Below are positions 34,234 through 43,195 of a stretch of DNA of 45,910 nucleotides, in pieces; position 1 is the stretch's first letter, and each line of letters opens with the position of its first letter. The stretch lies in contig JAFDVJ010000044.1 in NCBI GenBank assembly GCA_018269075.1, positions 1-45,910 of the forward strand, read 5' to 3'. The position numbers were made by a program, and so were the translations under genes. This DNA is from Acidobacteriota bacterium (lineage in GTDB: Bacteria > Acidobacteriota > Blastocatellia > Pyrinomonadales > Pyrinomonadaceae). The notes beneath the pieces are model-generated. The model saw only the letters and a list, made by a program, of their open reading frames with translations, was not told where the DNA came from and did no database searches.

Positions 34234-37119
34234 TCACTCCGGCGAAAAATCGAGGTTCGTCAGCCCGTCACCGACCGCGACCGTTTGCGGCGCATACTGG
34301 TAATGCTTCGCGACGACCCCGACCGTCACGGTCTGGCCGGCCTCGACGTCGTCGAAATGATAAAAACCGAACGTCGTCGTCCGCGTGGAAACGGTCGCGC
34401 CGTTCGGCCGGATCAGGTAAACGATCGCGTTCCGCAAACCCGCGCCTTCCGGCGTCAGGACGCGGCCGCTGACCGCAACCGTGGCGGCGGTCGGGGCGAA
34501 CGGCTGGTTGACGAAGAAAAAGGCCGCGCCCTGATCGGTCGCCTGCGGCGCGAATGCGTCCCGCGCGCCGGCGATCGGGTTCGACGCGGAGGCGTCCGAG
34601 AGGATCGCGCCGATGACGATCTTGTCGCCGGAAATCGCCGCGCTGTAGCCGAAAAAGTCGCCCGCCGCGCCGCCCGTCGCAGTCAATTTCTGCGTTTGCG
34701 ACCAAACATTGCCCGACCGCATAAAAACGTAGGCCGAGCCCTGATTGGCGTTCGCGCCGACATCGTCGAGATACGCGCCGACGACCGCCGTGTCGCCGGA
34801 AAGGCCGACGCTGAAACCGAACATATCGCTGGCCGCGCCGTCCGCGGCGGTCAATTTCTGCTGCTGCGTCCATGTCGCGCCCGATCGCGTAAAGACATAC
34901 GCCGAGCCTTGCCGCGTGTTGCCGCCGATGGTGTCGTAAGGATCGCCGACGAGCGCCGTCTCGCCCGAGATCGCGACGCTGAAACCGAACAGATCGCTCG
35001 CCGCACCGTCGGCCGCCGTCAATTTGGCCTGCTGCGACCAGACGGTGCCCGATCGCGTGAAGACATACGCCGAACCCTGATCCGCGTTCGCGCCGACATC
35101 GTCGCCGTAGGCGCCGACGAGCGCCGTCTGCCCGTCGAGCGCGACGTTGTAACCGAACACATCATTGGCGGCGCCGTCCGCGGCCGTCAGTTTGGCCTGC
35201 TGCGACCAGACGGCGCCCGATCGCGTGAAGACATACGCCGAGCCCTGATCCGCGTTCGCGCCGACGTCGTCGTAATGAGCGCTGACGAGCGCCGTCTCGC
35301 CGGAGATCGCGACGCTCTGGCCGAACCAGTCGCTGTTCGCGCCGTCGGCGGCCGTCAACTTTGCCTGCTGCGTCCAGACCGTGCCCGCGCGGGTGAAGAC
35401 ATAGGCCGAACCCTGGTTTCCGTTCGCGCCGACGTCGTCGTTAAAGGCCCCGATGAGCGCCGTCTCGCCGGAGATCGCGACGCTGTTGCCGAAATAATCG
35501 CTGGCCGCGCCGTCGTCGGCCGTCAATTGCGCCTGCTGCGTCCACGCCGTGCCCGCGCGCGTGAAAACATAGACCGAACCCTGATTGGCATTCGCGCCGA
35601 CGTCGTCGTAAGGCGTGCCGACAATGGCCGTGTCGCCGGAGATTGCGACGCCGTAGCCGAACTGGTCATTGGCCGCGCCGTCGGCCGCGACCTTGAGCGC
35701 TTCCTGCGACCAGCTGCTGCCTAACACGCGGAAAATGTAGGCCGAGCCCTGATCGGCGTTCGCGCCGACGTCGTCCGAATCGCAGCCGGCGACGATTACG
35801 CTGCCCGAGATCGCGACGCTTCGCCCGTAATAGTCGTAAGCGATGCCGTCGGCCGCCGCCAGTTTCGTTTGCTGTGTCCAAACCGCGCCCGCCCGATTAA
35901 AAACGTACGCCGCGCCCTGATCCGCGTTCGCGCCGACGTTGCTGTAAATAGCGCCGACGACGGCCGTCTCGCCGTCGAGCGCGACGCTCGTGCCGAAGTT
36001 GTCGCCCGCCGCGCCGTCTGCCGGCAGGAGCTTGGCCTGCTGCGACCAGGTTGAGCCGGAACGCGTGAAAACATAGGCCGCGCCGAGATCGGAGCTGGCC
36101 GCGACGTCATCGGCATACGCGCCGACGAGCGCGGTGTCGCCGGAGAGCGCGACGGCGTTGCCGAAATAGTCGCCGGCCGCGCCGTCAGCCGCGACAAGCT
36201 GCGCCTGCTGCGTCCAAACGGTGCCCGAGCGGGTGAAGACATAGGCCGAACCCTGATTGCCGGTGGCCCCGACGTCGTCGAGCGAGGCGCCGACGAGCGC
36301 GGTGTCGCCGGAGAGCGCGACGGCGTTGCCGAAACGATCGGCCGCCGCGCCGTCCGCCGCCGTGAGCTGCGCCTGCTGCGTCCAGACCGTGCCCGCGCGC
36401 GTGAAGACGTAGGCCGAGCCCTGAACGGCGTTCGCGCCGACCGTGTCGCTGTAAGAGCCGACGATCGCCGTTCCGCCCGAAACGGCGACGCTCAGCCCGA
36501 ACAGATCGCTGGCCGCGCCGTCCGCGGCCGTCAGCCGGGTCTGCTGCGTCCACGTCGTGCCGGAGCGCGTAAAGACGTAGGCCGAGCCCTGATTGGCGTT
36601 CGCGCCGACGTCGTCGAAATAGGCGCCGACGACGATCGTTTCGCCGTCGATCGCGACGCTCGTGCCGAAATAGTCGTTGGCCGCGCCGTCGTCGGCGGTC
36701 AGTTTGGCCTGCTGCGACCAGACCGTGCCCGACCGCGTAAAGACGTAGGCCGAACCTTGATTGGCGTTCGCGCCGACCGTGTCGAAGGCCGCGCCGACGA
36801 CCGCCGTGTCGCCGGAAACCGCCACCGGGAGGCCGAAACGGTCGCCGGCCGCGCCGTCCGCGGCCGTCAGTTTGGCGGTCTGCGTGAACGAGCCGGTCGC
36901 GGCGGGCGCGAAGTCTTCGGTCGCGCCGCTCTTGATTCGGGCGGTTTCGACGGCCTTGATCAGATCGTCGTACTGCCCGGCCTGCCGCAGCCGTTCGACG
37001 GCCTCTGCGCCGCGCAGCGTCGGGAGTTTTTGGCGGGTCTCGTTCTCCTGAGCGGCGGCCGCGACCGCGAGCGCGGCGAGCGTCAGCCAGAGAACCGCGT
37101 GTTTCAATGCTTTTCTCAT
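34234..37119 (-). CDS. exported FG-GAP (integrin-like) repeat surface protein
   Basis: 961 residues from ATG 37119, which has GAGGAG just upstream; the frame is open 20 codons further, but those translate GGATTTC heptamers. Signal peptide MRKALKHAVLWLTLAALAVA, cleavage near AAAQ. Fourteen tandem FG-GAP units of about 56 residues follow, each of the form ADGAAxDxFGxSVAxSGDTA, then VVGAxxDDVGANANQGSAYV and FTRSGTVWSQQAKLTA, predicted to make beta-propellers, probably two sevens. The C-terminal 90 residues are a carboxypeptidase-regulatory-like Ig domain (VAVSGRVLTPEGAGLRNAIV, TFGFYHFDDVEAGQTVTV). Likely cell surface or secreted, perhaps adhesive. Repeats are highly alike in DNA, so recent expansion is likely. 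Confidence 0.88.
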   Translation of the reverse strand: MRKALKHAVLWLTLAALAVAAAAQENETRQKLPTLRGAEAVERLRQAGQYDDLIKAVETARIKSGATEDFAPAATGSFTQTAKLTAADGAAGDRFGLPVAVSGDTAVVGAAFDTVGANANQGSAYVFTRSGTVWSQQAKLTADDGAANDYFGTSVAIDGETIVVGAYFDDVGANANQGSAYVFTRSGTTWTQQTRLTAADGAASDLFGLSVAVSGGTAIVGSYSDTVGANAVQGSAYVFTRAGTVWTQQAQLTAADGAAADRFGNAVALSGDTALVGASLDDVGATGNQGSAYVFTRSGTVWTQQAQLVAADGAAGDYFGNAVALSGDTALVGAYADDVAASSDLGAAYVFTRSGSTWSQQAKLLPADGAAGDNFGTSVALDGETAVVGAIYSNVGANADQGAAYVFNRAGAVWTQQTKLAAADGIAYDYYGRSVAISGSVIVAGCDSDDVGANADQGSAYIFRVLGSSWSQEALKVAADGAANDQFGYGVAISGDTAIVGTPYDDVGANANQGSVYVFTRAGTAWTQQAQLTADDGAASDYFGNSVAISGETALIGAFNDDVGANGNQGSAYVFTRAGTVWTQQAKLTAADGANSDWFGQSVAISGETALVSAHYDDVGANADQGSAYVFTRSGAVWSQQAKLTAADGAANDVFGYNVALDGQTALVGAYGDDVGANADQGSAYVFTRSGTVWSQQAKLTAADGAASDLFGFSVAISGETALVGDPYDTIGGNTRQGSAYVFTRSGATWTQQQKLTAADGAASDMFGFSVGLSGDTAVVGAYLDDVGANANQGSAYVFMRSGNVWSQTQKLTATGGAAGDFFGYSAAISGDKIVIGAILSDASASNPIAGARDAFAPQATDQGAAFFFVNQPFAPTAATVAVSGRVLTPEGAGLRNAIVYLIRPNGATVSTRTTTFGFYHFDDVEAGQTVTVGVVAKHYQYAPQTVAVGDGLTNLDFSPE

Positions 37120-37138
37120 ATCTTCTCCTCGGGGATAC

Positions 37139-37171
37139 GATTTCGGATTTCGGATTTCGGATTTCGGATTT
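37139..37171 (+). repeat. GGATTTC heptamer tandem repeat upstream of the FG-GAP gene
   Basis: Four to five GGATTTC units lie about 20 bases upstream of the FG-GAP start, on the 5' side of that gene. Read on the minus strand they translate as NPKSEIR-type peptides and extend the apparent N-terminus. Confidence 0.88.
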
Positions 37172-37876
37172 GTCTTCACCGTCGGGTTTCGTCCCGGGTT
37201 GAGAAAATCCGGTTTTACAGTTTGTCAAACAAAAACGGAGTCGGCTTTTTTACCGGATCCGTCCGGGTTGTCGGAAACTATTGATTTCGCAAGAAATATG
37301 CCAGAGCGGACCGGACTCGCGAGAATTTGCGGCGAGCGCGGCGAACCGGCGGAACGTGAGCGGATAAACTTCGAACAACGGGTAAATTTACCCGTTTTCG
37401 AGGGAAAAATTACCTTGCCCGGCGCTCTCGAAACGCGGCCTGCCGCCCGCCGGCTCGTCGTTCGGCGTAGTTTTACGGCGGCCGGGAATTGACAAATCGC
37501 GGATTACGGATTAGAGATCATTAGGACTGTGGTTATTATCGTTTGTGACAAAACCTGTTGGAATAATGATCGTTAAACCCGCGAGCGTTTATTAAACTAT
37601 CCACCAAAACCACGAAAATACACGAAAGAAATTTAGTGTTTTTAGTGTGTTTAGTGGAAGAACAAAAAAAGCGCACGCGGCCGGAATCGACTCTTTTTCC
37701 AATCAGTTCCGTCACTAAATATAATTTTCGAAGGCCCAAGATCAAAGATCGCAATTGCCTGAAAGATATACGGAAACTTAAGTATTAAAAAAGACGAAGA
37801 TCGGCAATGGAAATCGAACCGGCCGGCAGCGGCAGCTTCGATCGCCGGCGAACCGGGGCTTTTTGACGGTAGGGAA
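37172..37876. other. gene-free 0.7-kb stretch
   Basis: Two divergent promoters must lie here. I see no supportable gene: the open frame at 37199-37492 has no family-like sequence. An imperfect dyad built from CACTAAA/CACGAAA-type units sits at about 37600-37664 (CCACCAAAACCACG paired with AGTGTGTTTAGTGG), another repeat hairpin of the small-unit style. From 37500 on the DNA becomes AT-rich. Confidence 0.6.
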
Positions 37877-39010
37877 ATGAACGAATTTATCGCGGCCTTT
37901 ATCGCCGGCGAGTGTTTTCTGCTCGGCTTTCTGCTTTTTTTATTCCCGCTCGAACGAAATTCGCGGGCCAATCGATGGCTGTCGTTCTTTGTCCTGATCC
38001 TCGGCGCGGCCTTTGTCGTCAACTATCTCGAAAGCGCCGGCCTCGACGACGCCGTCCGGCCGGTCGTCAAGCTCGTCAGCAGCCTGCAGTTTCTGCTCGC
38101 GCCGTGTCTCTACATCGCGATTCTCTATTTCGTCAGCCCGACGAGCCGGTTCCGGGTTCGTTACTGGCTGCATTTTCTGCCGTTCGCGGTCTTTGCGGTC
38201 TGCGAGCTGCTGATCTTCGGGACGGAAAAAAGCATCGGCACGAAACCGCTTTTCCGGATCGGCGATTTCGAGTTCTGGGTGCGCGACCTGCTGCCGTTTC
38301 TGGTGGCGGGTTATCTCGGGCTCGCCTTCCGGACGCTCCGCAGACACGGCGAAAATCTGAAGATCATCGCCTCGGCGACGCAGCGGACGGATCTCCGCTG
38401 GCTCCGGCGCTTTCTGCTGTTCCTGATCCTCCCGCTCGGCTTCTGGATCTACGACGCGCTCTCGCTCTATCCGGTTCCGCTGCTGATCCGACTGACCGGC
38501 CCAGTTTACGCCGGCTCGCTCTTTTTTCTCGCCTACAACGCCTTCCGGCAGGGCGTGATCTTCCCCTACGAACCGGCGGCGCTCGCAGAGATTTCCGAGA
38601 TTCTCCGGCCGGCAGAGACGCCGGGCGACGGCGCGCCGGTCAGACCGCGGCTGACCGACGAAGAGCTCGCCGGGCTTTCGATCAAACTCGACGAGCTGAT
38701 GAACGTCGAGAAGCTCTATCTCGAAAACGAGCTGAGCCTGCCGGCCGTCGCCGAGCGGCTCGGGATCGGCGTCCACGACGCCTCGTTTCTGATCAATCGG
38801 GTCGCGGGCGACAACTTCTACAACTTCGTCAACCGCCGCCGGGTCGCGGAAGCCCGGCGCTTACTGGACTCGCCCGCCGCGAACCGTTTCAATATGCTCG
38901 GCATCGCCTTCGAAGCGGGCTTCAACTCGAAGACCGCCTTCAACACCGCCTTCAAAAAATGGACCGGCGTGACGCCGTCCGAATATGTCCGGAGAAAGAA
39001 AAACGAATAA
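37877..39010 (+). CDS. membrane-bound AraC-family transcription regulator
   Basis: 377 residues. The first 230 hold about seven membrane helices, with short basic loops (FPLERNSRANR; RTLRRHGENLKIIASATQRT). A cytoplasmic AraC DNA-binding domain follows (about 270-377): LYLENELSLPAVAERLGIGV as the first helix-turn-helix, NFYNFVNRRRVAEARRLL, and the second one IAFEAGFNSKTAFNTAFKKWTGVTPSEYVR, which contains the family signature. It probably senses a membrane or extracellular cue and controls nearby genes, perhaps the esterase 60 bases downstream. An AGGGA ribosome site precedes ATG. Confidence 0.88.
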   Translation: MNEFIAAFIAGECFLLGFLLFLFPLERNSRANRWLSFFVLILGAAFVVNYLESAGLDDAVRPVVKLVSSLQFLLAPCLYIAILYFVSPTSRFRVRYWLHFLPFAVFAVCELLIFGTEKSIGTKPLFRIGDFEFWVRDLLPFLVAGYLGLAFRTLRRHGENLKIIASATQRTDLRWLRRFLLFLILPLGFWIYDALSLYPVPLLIRLTGPVYAGSLFFLAYNAFRQGVIFPYEPAALAEISEILRPAETPGDGAPVRPRLTDEELAGLSIKLDELMNVEKLYLENELSLPAVAERLGIGVHDASFLINRVAGDNFYNFVNRRRVAEARRLLDSPAANRFNMLGIAFEAGFNSKTAFNTAFKKWTGVTPSEYVRRKKNE

Positions 39011-39070
39011 AAGGCGTGCGTCTGGATAATTCCGAACGCCGGCCGCGTTTTCGGGCGGTAAGCTGGCGTT

Positions 39071-40156
39071 ATGAAACACAAGATCATTTTCGCGTTGTTT
39101 GTCTGTCTGCTTTTTTCCGTCCGGTTCGCGGACGCCCGGGAAAAGGGCACGGTTCGGGTCGATCAACTGGTGTCGCCGGCGCTCGCCGGCAATCCGGCCG
39201 GGGAAAGCGCCGGGCGGGAAGTCGCGATCTACCTGCCGCCCGGCTATGATCGATCCGAAAAGCGTTACCCGACGCTCTACCTGCTCCACGGGATGGGCGA
39301 CGATCATCTCAATTTCGTCGACGACGAGACCGAATTTCAGAACATTCAGAGCCTGCTCGACGAGGGCATCGCCCGCCGGCGGCTGGCCGAGATGATCGTC
39401 GTGACGCCGAACGAGAGCACGCGCTGGGGCGGCAGTTTTTACGTCAATTCGGCGGCCACCGGCAACTGGGAGGATTTTACCGCGCGGGAACTGGTCGCCT
39501 ATGTCGACGCCAATTACCGGACCGTCGCCCGGCCGGCCGCGCGCGCCGTCGCCGGGCATTCGATGGGCGGTTTCGGGGCGGTCGTCCTGGCGATGAAGCA
39601 TCCGGACGTCTTCGGCATCGCCTACTCGATGAACGGCGGGTTCATCGCCTTCGACGGCGAGCTCGGCCCGCGCAATCCGGAGATCCGAAAATTCGTCGCG
39701 GCCCGGACGACCGCCGCGCTGCTCGCGACGAAAAGCCGCGAGGCGATCGGGATGCTCGCCGTCGCGCAGGCCTTTTCGCCGAACCCGGACGCCGCGCCCT
39801 TTTACGCGGACAAGCCCTACAAACTGCGGGGCGGGCGGCTCGTCCCCGAACCGGCCGCCTACAATCGCTGGCTCGACTACGACGTCGTCCGGATGGCCGA
39901 CCGCTACCGCGAGAATTTATTAAAACTGCGGGCGCTCAAGTTCGACGCCGGTTTCGACGAGGAATTCCGCTTCATCAACATCAACAACCGCCGGTTCTCG
40001 GAGAAGCTGACGGCGCTCGGCATCCCACACGTTTTCGAGGAATACAACGGCAACCACCGCAACCGTCTCTGGGGAATCAACGGCCGCATCTCCACCGAGC
40101 TGCTCCCGTTCGTGACGGCCAATTTCGAAAAGTTTTGTCAATCGTGCCGACTTTGA
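39071..40156 (+). CDS. exported esterase, esterase D/feruloyl esterase-like
   Basis: 361 residues with a signal peptide (MKHKIIFALFVCLLFSVRFA, cleavage near DARE). Alpha/beta hydrolase of the putative-esterase family: REVAIYLPPGYDRSEKRYPT, YLLHGMGDDHLNF as oxyanion loop, VTPNESTRWGGSFYVNSAAT, and the nucleophile elbow AGHSMGGFGAVVLAMKHPDV with Ser near 174. The catalytic His is probably in NHRNRLWG near 330. Members include feruloyl and S-formylglutathione esterases and mycolyl transferases; an exported form suggests a role on extracellular esters. It follows the AraC regulator gene. Confidence 0.85.
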   Translation: MKHKIIFALFVCLLFSVRFADAREKGTVRVDQLVSPALAGNPAGESAGREVAIYLPPGYDRSEKRYPTLYLLHGMGDDHLNFVDDETEFQNIQSLLDEGIARRRLAEMIVVTPNESTRWGGSFYVNSAATGNWEDFTARELVAYVDANYRTVARPAARAVAGHSMGGFGAVVLAMKHPDVFGIAYSMNGGFIAFDGELGPRNPEIRKFVAARTTAALLATKSREAIGMLAVAQAFSPNPDAAPFYADKPYKLRGGRLVPEPAAYNRWLDYDVVRMADRYRENLLKLRALKFDAGFDEEFRFININNRRFSEKLTALGIPHVFEEYNGNHRNRLWGINGRISTELLPFVTANFEKFCQSCRL

Positions 40157-40205
40157 GCGTCGGCGAGTTGAAATCGTCCCCCGAATGATCTTAGGCTTAG
40201 AAATT

Positions 40206-40748
40206 ATGAACGAACAGCCGAAACGGGCCCTGATCGTGATCGACGTGCAGCAGCTTTTCTTTATGGATGCGAACCGGCCGGTCCATAATTCCGCAGCGCT
40301 GGTCGCGAATCTGAACAAACTGATTGCCAAATTTCGCGAAAACGGCGAGCCGGTGATCTTCGTCCGTCACCACGAACCCGACGAGGGCGGCCTGAATTTC
40401 GGCTCCGCGCGCTGGCAGGTTTATTCCGGTCTCGATGCGCGCGCGGACGACGTCTATGTCGAAAAGACGCACGCCGATTCTTTTTATCGCACGAACCTCG
40501 CCGAAGTTCTCGCCGGCTTAGGCGTCGATTCGGTCGTGCTGGCGGGGCTGCAGACCGATTATTGCGTCGATTCGACCTGCCGCAGCGCGTTCGGGCGCGG
40601 GCTGCGGACGACGCTCGTCAGCGACGCGCACAGCACTTACGACAATTCATTTATGACCGCCGAACAGACGATCGCCTATCACACGAAGCTGATCGGCGGG
40701 CGGTTCGCGGAACTCAGGACGACCGGCGATTTGACGGGCGAAGTTTAG
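40206..40748 (+). CDS. isochorismatase-like cysteine hydrolase
   Basis: 180 residues from ATG 40206 (an in-frame ATG at 40185 is possible; neither has a strong ribosome site). The catalytic triad of the family is visible: Asp in ALIVIDVQQLFF, Lys in VEKTHADSFYRTN, and Cys in LAGLQTDYCVDSTCRSAF. A cis-peptide-type V-L-A-G-L precedes the nucleophile. Such enzymes hydrolyse amides (nicotinamidase-like), isochorismate or N-carbamoyl compounds; the sequence is not close enough to name a substrate. It is followed after 21 bases by a small gene. Confidence 0.88.
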   Translation: MNEQPKRALIVIDVQQLFFMDANRPVHNSAALVANLNKLIAKFRENGEPVIFVRHHEPDEGGLNFGSARWQVYSGLDARADDVYVEKTHADSFYRTNLAEVLAGLGVDSVVLAGLQTDYCVDSTCRSAFGRGLRTTLVSDAHSTYDNSFMTAEQTIAYHTKLIGGRFAELRTTGDLTGEV

Positions 40749-40769
40749 CGCGTGACGGGGAATTCGACG

Positions 40770-41108
40770 ATGATCGATTACAACGGGAAAACCTTCCGGC
40801 CGGTCGGCAGCACGGAAAACGGCGAGACGTCGGCCGCGACCGTTTTTCATTACAAACAGGACGGAGCGATTCTGACGGCGGAATACGCGGGCGGCAAAAT
40901 CAGGCTCGGGCATCTGCTCGGGCTGGTCGACGACGCCGGCAATATCGAGATGCATTATCACCAGATCAACGAACGGGGCGAGATGATGACCGGCGTCTGC
41001 CGCTCGGTGCCGGAAATCCTGCCGAACGGGAAGATCCGTCTCCACGAAAGCTGGACCTGGACCTCGGGCGACCGGTCGAGCGGGCGGTCGACGCTCGAAG
41101 AGGAGTGA
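40770..41108 (+). CDS. small conserved protein of the family often mislabelled N-acetylglutamate synthase
   Basis: 112 residues from ATG 40770 (an in-frame GTG at 40752 would add six). It opens MIDYNGKTFRPVGSTENGET, then ATVFHYKQDGAILTAEYAGG, IRLGHLLGLVDDAGNIEMHY, HQINERGEMMTGVCRSVPE and ends KIRLHESWTWTSGDRSSGRS. This strand-rich pattern matches a widespread bacterial/eukaryotic small family whose database name, N-acetylglutamate synthase, is without sequence basis. No signal peptide. It probably forms a unit with the cysteine hydrolase. Confidence 0.75.
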   Translation: MIDYNGKTFRPVGSTENGETSAATVFHYKQDGAILTAEYAGGKIRLGHLLGLVDDAGNIEMHYHQINERGEMMTGVCRSVPEILPNGKIRLHESWTWTSGDRSSGRSTLEEE

Positions 41109-41348
41109 ACCGCGCCGGAGCGGAGCGGAAAATATAATTCGACCGATGCTCCGCTGCCGGCATCGAGTCTGGCCGGCGTTCGGTTGCTCTTCCGGAAAGA
41201 CGTTCTGATTGAGATCGAGTGCGTTGCGGTCGTCGAACAGTTTATGGATTTTGGAAGGGCGGAAAAGGCGAAGGGGGAAAGCGATTTTGATCACGAAAAC
41301 CCGCCCGCCGGGACGAGCGCGGCCCGCCGCTCGAAGGCGAATCGGAAG

Positions 41349-42173
41349 ATGAATTTCGTCAGCGTCAAATCATCGGAAAAGTTTCGGGGATTTATCCACA
41401 GTTATTGGTGGATGGATTTGGACTGCGGCGAATTTCAGGATGGTTTTTCGGAGCGGATCCTGCCCGACGGCCATTCGGAGATCATCTTTCATCTGGGCGA
41501 AAGAATAAGCCGGGCGGAAGGGGGCGGGCCTTTTACGGTGGAGCCGCGGGCGTTATTCATCGGTCAGAACACCGCTCATTACGACATCGCCGCGCAGGGC
41601 CGGGTGAGAATGTTCGGCGTCAAATTTCAGCCGCACGCGGCCTCGTTTCTGTTGCGGGAAAAGGCCTCGCGGTTTAACGACACGGCGGTCGGACTGGGCG
41701 AGATTTTGGGCGATTCGGTCAATCATCTGTGGGAAAGGATCGTCGAAGCGGGCGATCTGGCTTCGCGTATCTCGATCTTCGAACGGTTTTCGGCCAATCG
41801 GCTGGCCGGCGAAAAAACGCTCCCCTTTGCAGCGCTGGACTGCGCCGTGCGGCGGATCGTCGAAAGCGGCGGAAACGGACGGGTCGAACAGCTCGCCGGG
41901 AAACTCGGCATCTCGAGCCGGCATCTGGAAAAACTGTTTCGGCGTCACGTCGGCATTTCGCCCAAGTCGTTTGCCGGCATCGTGCGGTTTCAAAACGGTC
42001 TGCGCCTGCTGCAAAGCGGCCGGAACGATTCGCTGACCGAGGTCGCCTGCGCCGCCGACTATTACGACCAGTCGCACTTCATCCACTCGGTCAAAAACTA
42101 CTCCGGGATGACTCCTTCCCGGCTGAAGCGCGAAAAAATGACGATGCAGAAACCCTTCCTCTTCGGGCAGTAG
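41349..42173 (+). CDS. AraC-family transcription regulator
   Basis: 274 residues from ATG 41349; the frame is open 55 codons earlier, but domain similarity starts at MNFVSVKSSEKFRGFIHSYW. The N-terminal half is a cupin-like sensor of the DUF6597 type (ILPDGHSEIIFHLGE, MFGVKFQPHAASFLL). The C-terminal AraC domain holds GRVEQLAGKLGISSRHLEKL and VACAADYYDQSHFIHSVKNY, with MTPSRLKRE at the end. Soluble, unlike the membrane AraC protein at 37877. It may regulate the small exported gene 54 bases downstream. No gene is recognised between 41109 and 41348. Confidence 0.85.
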   Translation: MNFVSVKSSEKFRGFIHSYWWMDLDCGEFQDGFSERILPDGHSEIIFHLGERISRAEGGGPFTVEPRALFIGQNTAHYDIAAQGRVRMFGVKFQPHAASFLLREKASRFNDTAVGLGEILGDSVNHLWERIVEAGDLASRISIFERFSANRLAGEKTLPFAALDCAVRRIVESGGNGRVEQLAGKLGISSRHLEKLFRRHVGISPKSFAGIVRFQNGLRLLQSGRNDSLTEVACAADYYDQSHFIHSVKNYSGMTPSRLKREKMTMQKPFLFGQ

Positions 42174-42227
42174 TTCGCTTTTTTACAATTTTGCGGGTCT
42201 CGACCGGTGCTATCTTTTTCGGAAGCT

Positions 42228-42938
42228 ATGAAGGAGATCATTTTAATCGCAATGTTGACGATCGCAAGCGTTTCGGCTTTCGGACAGGCGGCGAATATCG
42301 GGCAGTTTGCCGTCTGGAAGCCGAAGGACGGGCAACTGCAGAATTTCGAAAACGGATACCGGCAACATCTCGACTGGCACCGGGCGAACGGCGATAAATG
42401 GAGTTGGTACGGCTGGTTCATCGCGTCGGGCGCGCGATACGGACAGTTCGTCGACGCGACTTTCGATCACTCGTGGGCGGATTTCGACAAGGCCGTCAAA
42501 CCCGCCGAGGATCTGGCCGACAATCGTCTGCACGTCTTTCCGTTCGGCGACGTTCAGACCGTCTTCAAGGTCGCGTTTTTGCCGGAATACAGCACGGCGG
42601 ACGCCTATGCCAACAAACTCCGGCTCGTCCGAAACATCACCATTCGAACGGACGATCTCGGAAACGGGCTGAAAGTCGTCGAAAAGCTGCGGGATTTTTA
42701 CGTTTCGAAACGAATCAAATCGTTTCGCGCTTACCGGATCGTCGACGGCGGCCCGACCGATCGGATTATGCTGATGCTCGGTTTCGCCGGCTGGGAAGAA
42801 TTCGGAATGACCGAATCCTGGCAGGAAAAGGCCGCCGAATTTGAACGAAGTCTGAAAGTGAAAACGCTGCGATCGGTCGATTCCGAGACACTGGTTTATC
42901 GTGCGGATATGAGTTTGTTCCCGGATGACGGAAAATAG
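42228..42938 (+). CDS. exported protein of unknown function
   Basis: 236 residues from ATG 42228, giving the signal peptide MKEIILIAMLTIASVSAFGQ; an ATG 21 bases upstream would weaken it. The mature protein is mixed alpha/beta and rich in Trp and Tyr: FENGYRQHLDWHRANGDKWS, then WYGWFIASGARYGQFVDATF, later a repeat-like RIKSFRAYRIVDGGPTDRIM. The two halves look like two ferredoxin-like (dimeric alpha/beta-barrel or NIPSNAP-style) units, judged from spacing only. I do not recognise a named family. Confidence 0.62.
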   Translation: MKEIILIAMLTIASVSAFGQAANIGQFAVWKPKDGQLQNFENGYRQHLDWHRANGDKWSWYGWFIASGARYGQFVDATFDHSWADFDKAVKPAEDLADNRLHVFPFGDVQTVFKVAFLPEYSTADAYANKLRLVRNITIRTDDLGNGLKVVEKLRDFYVSKRIKSFRAYRIVDGGPTDRIMLMLGFAGWEEFGMTESWQEKAAEFERSLKVKTLRSVDSETLVYRADMSLFPDDGK

Positions 42939-42985
42939 CCGTCGAAACGGCGGCCGGCGCCGCCCGTCACCGCCAGCATTAAGTT

Positions 42986-43096
42986 ATGAAATTCACGGTT
43001 TTATCGGACATTCCCGGAAATTCGTCCGCTCTCGAGGCGGTTTCCGAGAAAACCGAAAAGCTTGGAGCCGAAACGGCTTCGACAGCCGTTCCGTGA
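42986..43096 (+). pseudogene. metallophosphoesterase N-terminal fragment
   Basis: Thirty-six codons read MKFTVLSDIPGNSSALEAVS then EKTEKLGAETASTAVP, then stop. The start is that of calcineurin-like phosphoesterases (VLSDIHGN.ALEAVLE), but the metal-ligand His of DxH is Pro, and the frame ends where the second motif should begin. A following frame ending DEALKTTLMIEY (about 43105-43142) may be the remains of the 3' end. I read this as an internally deleted, decayed gene. Confidence 0.6.
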
Positions 43097-43195
43097 ATAA
43101 CGCGACGAGGCATTGAAAACGACGCTGATGATTGAATATTAAGCGCAGGCCGATGCAAAACCCGCGCTTTTTTCCTGGCAGGACTGTTTGGGCGA

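Noticed and set aside
34680..36870. The 168-base repeats as a CRISPR or satellite
   Set aside because: They are in frame within one gene and encode FG-GAP protein repeats.
37199..37492. Open frame of 97 codons upstream of the membrane AraC gene
   Set aside because: No ribosome site, no family-like sequence; a gap with divergent promoters is expected here.
42925..43116. Open frame of 63 codons overlapping the end of the exported protein gene
   Set aside because: The other frame of the same DNA contains the recognisable phosphoesterase start, and this one is Arg/Ser-rich.
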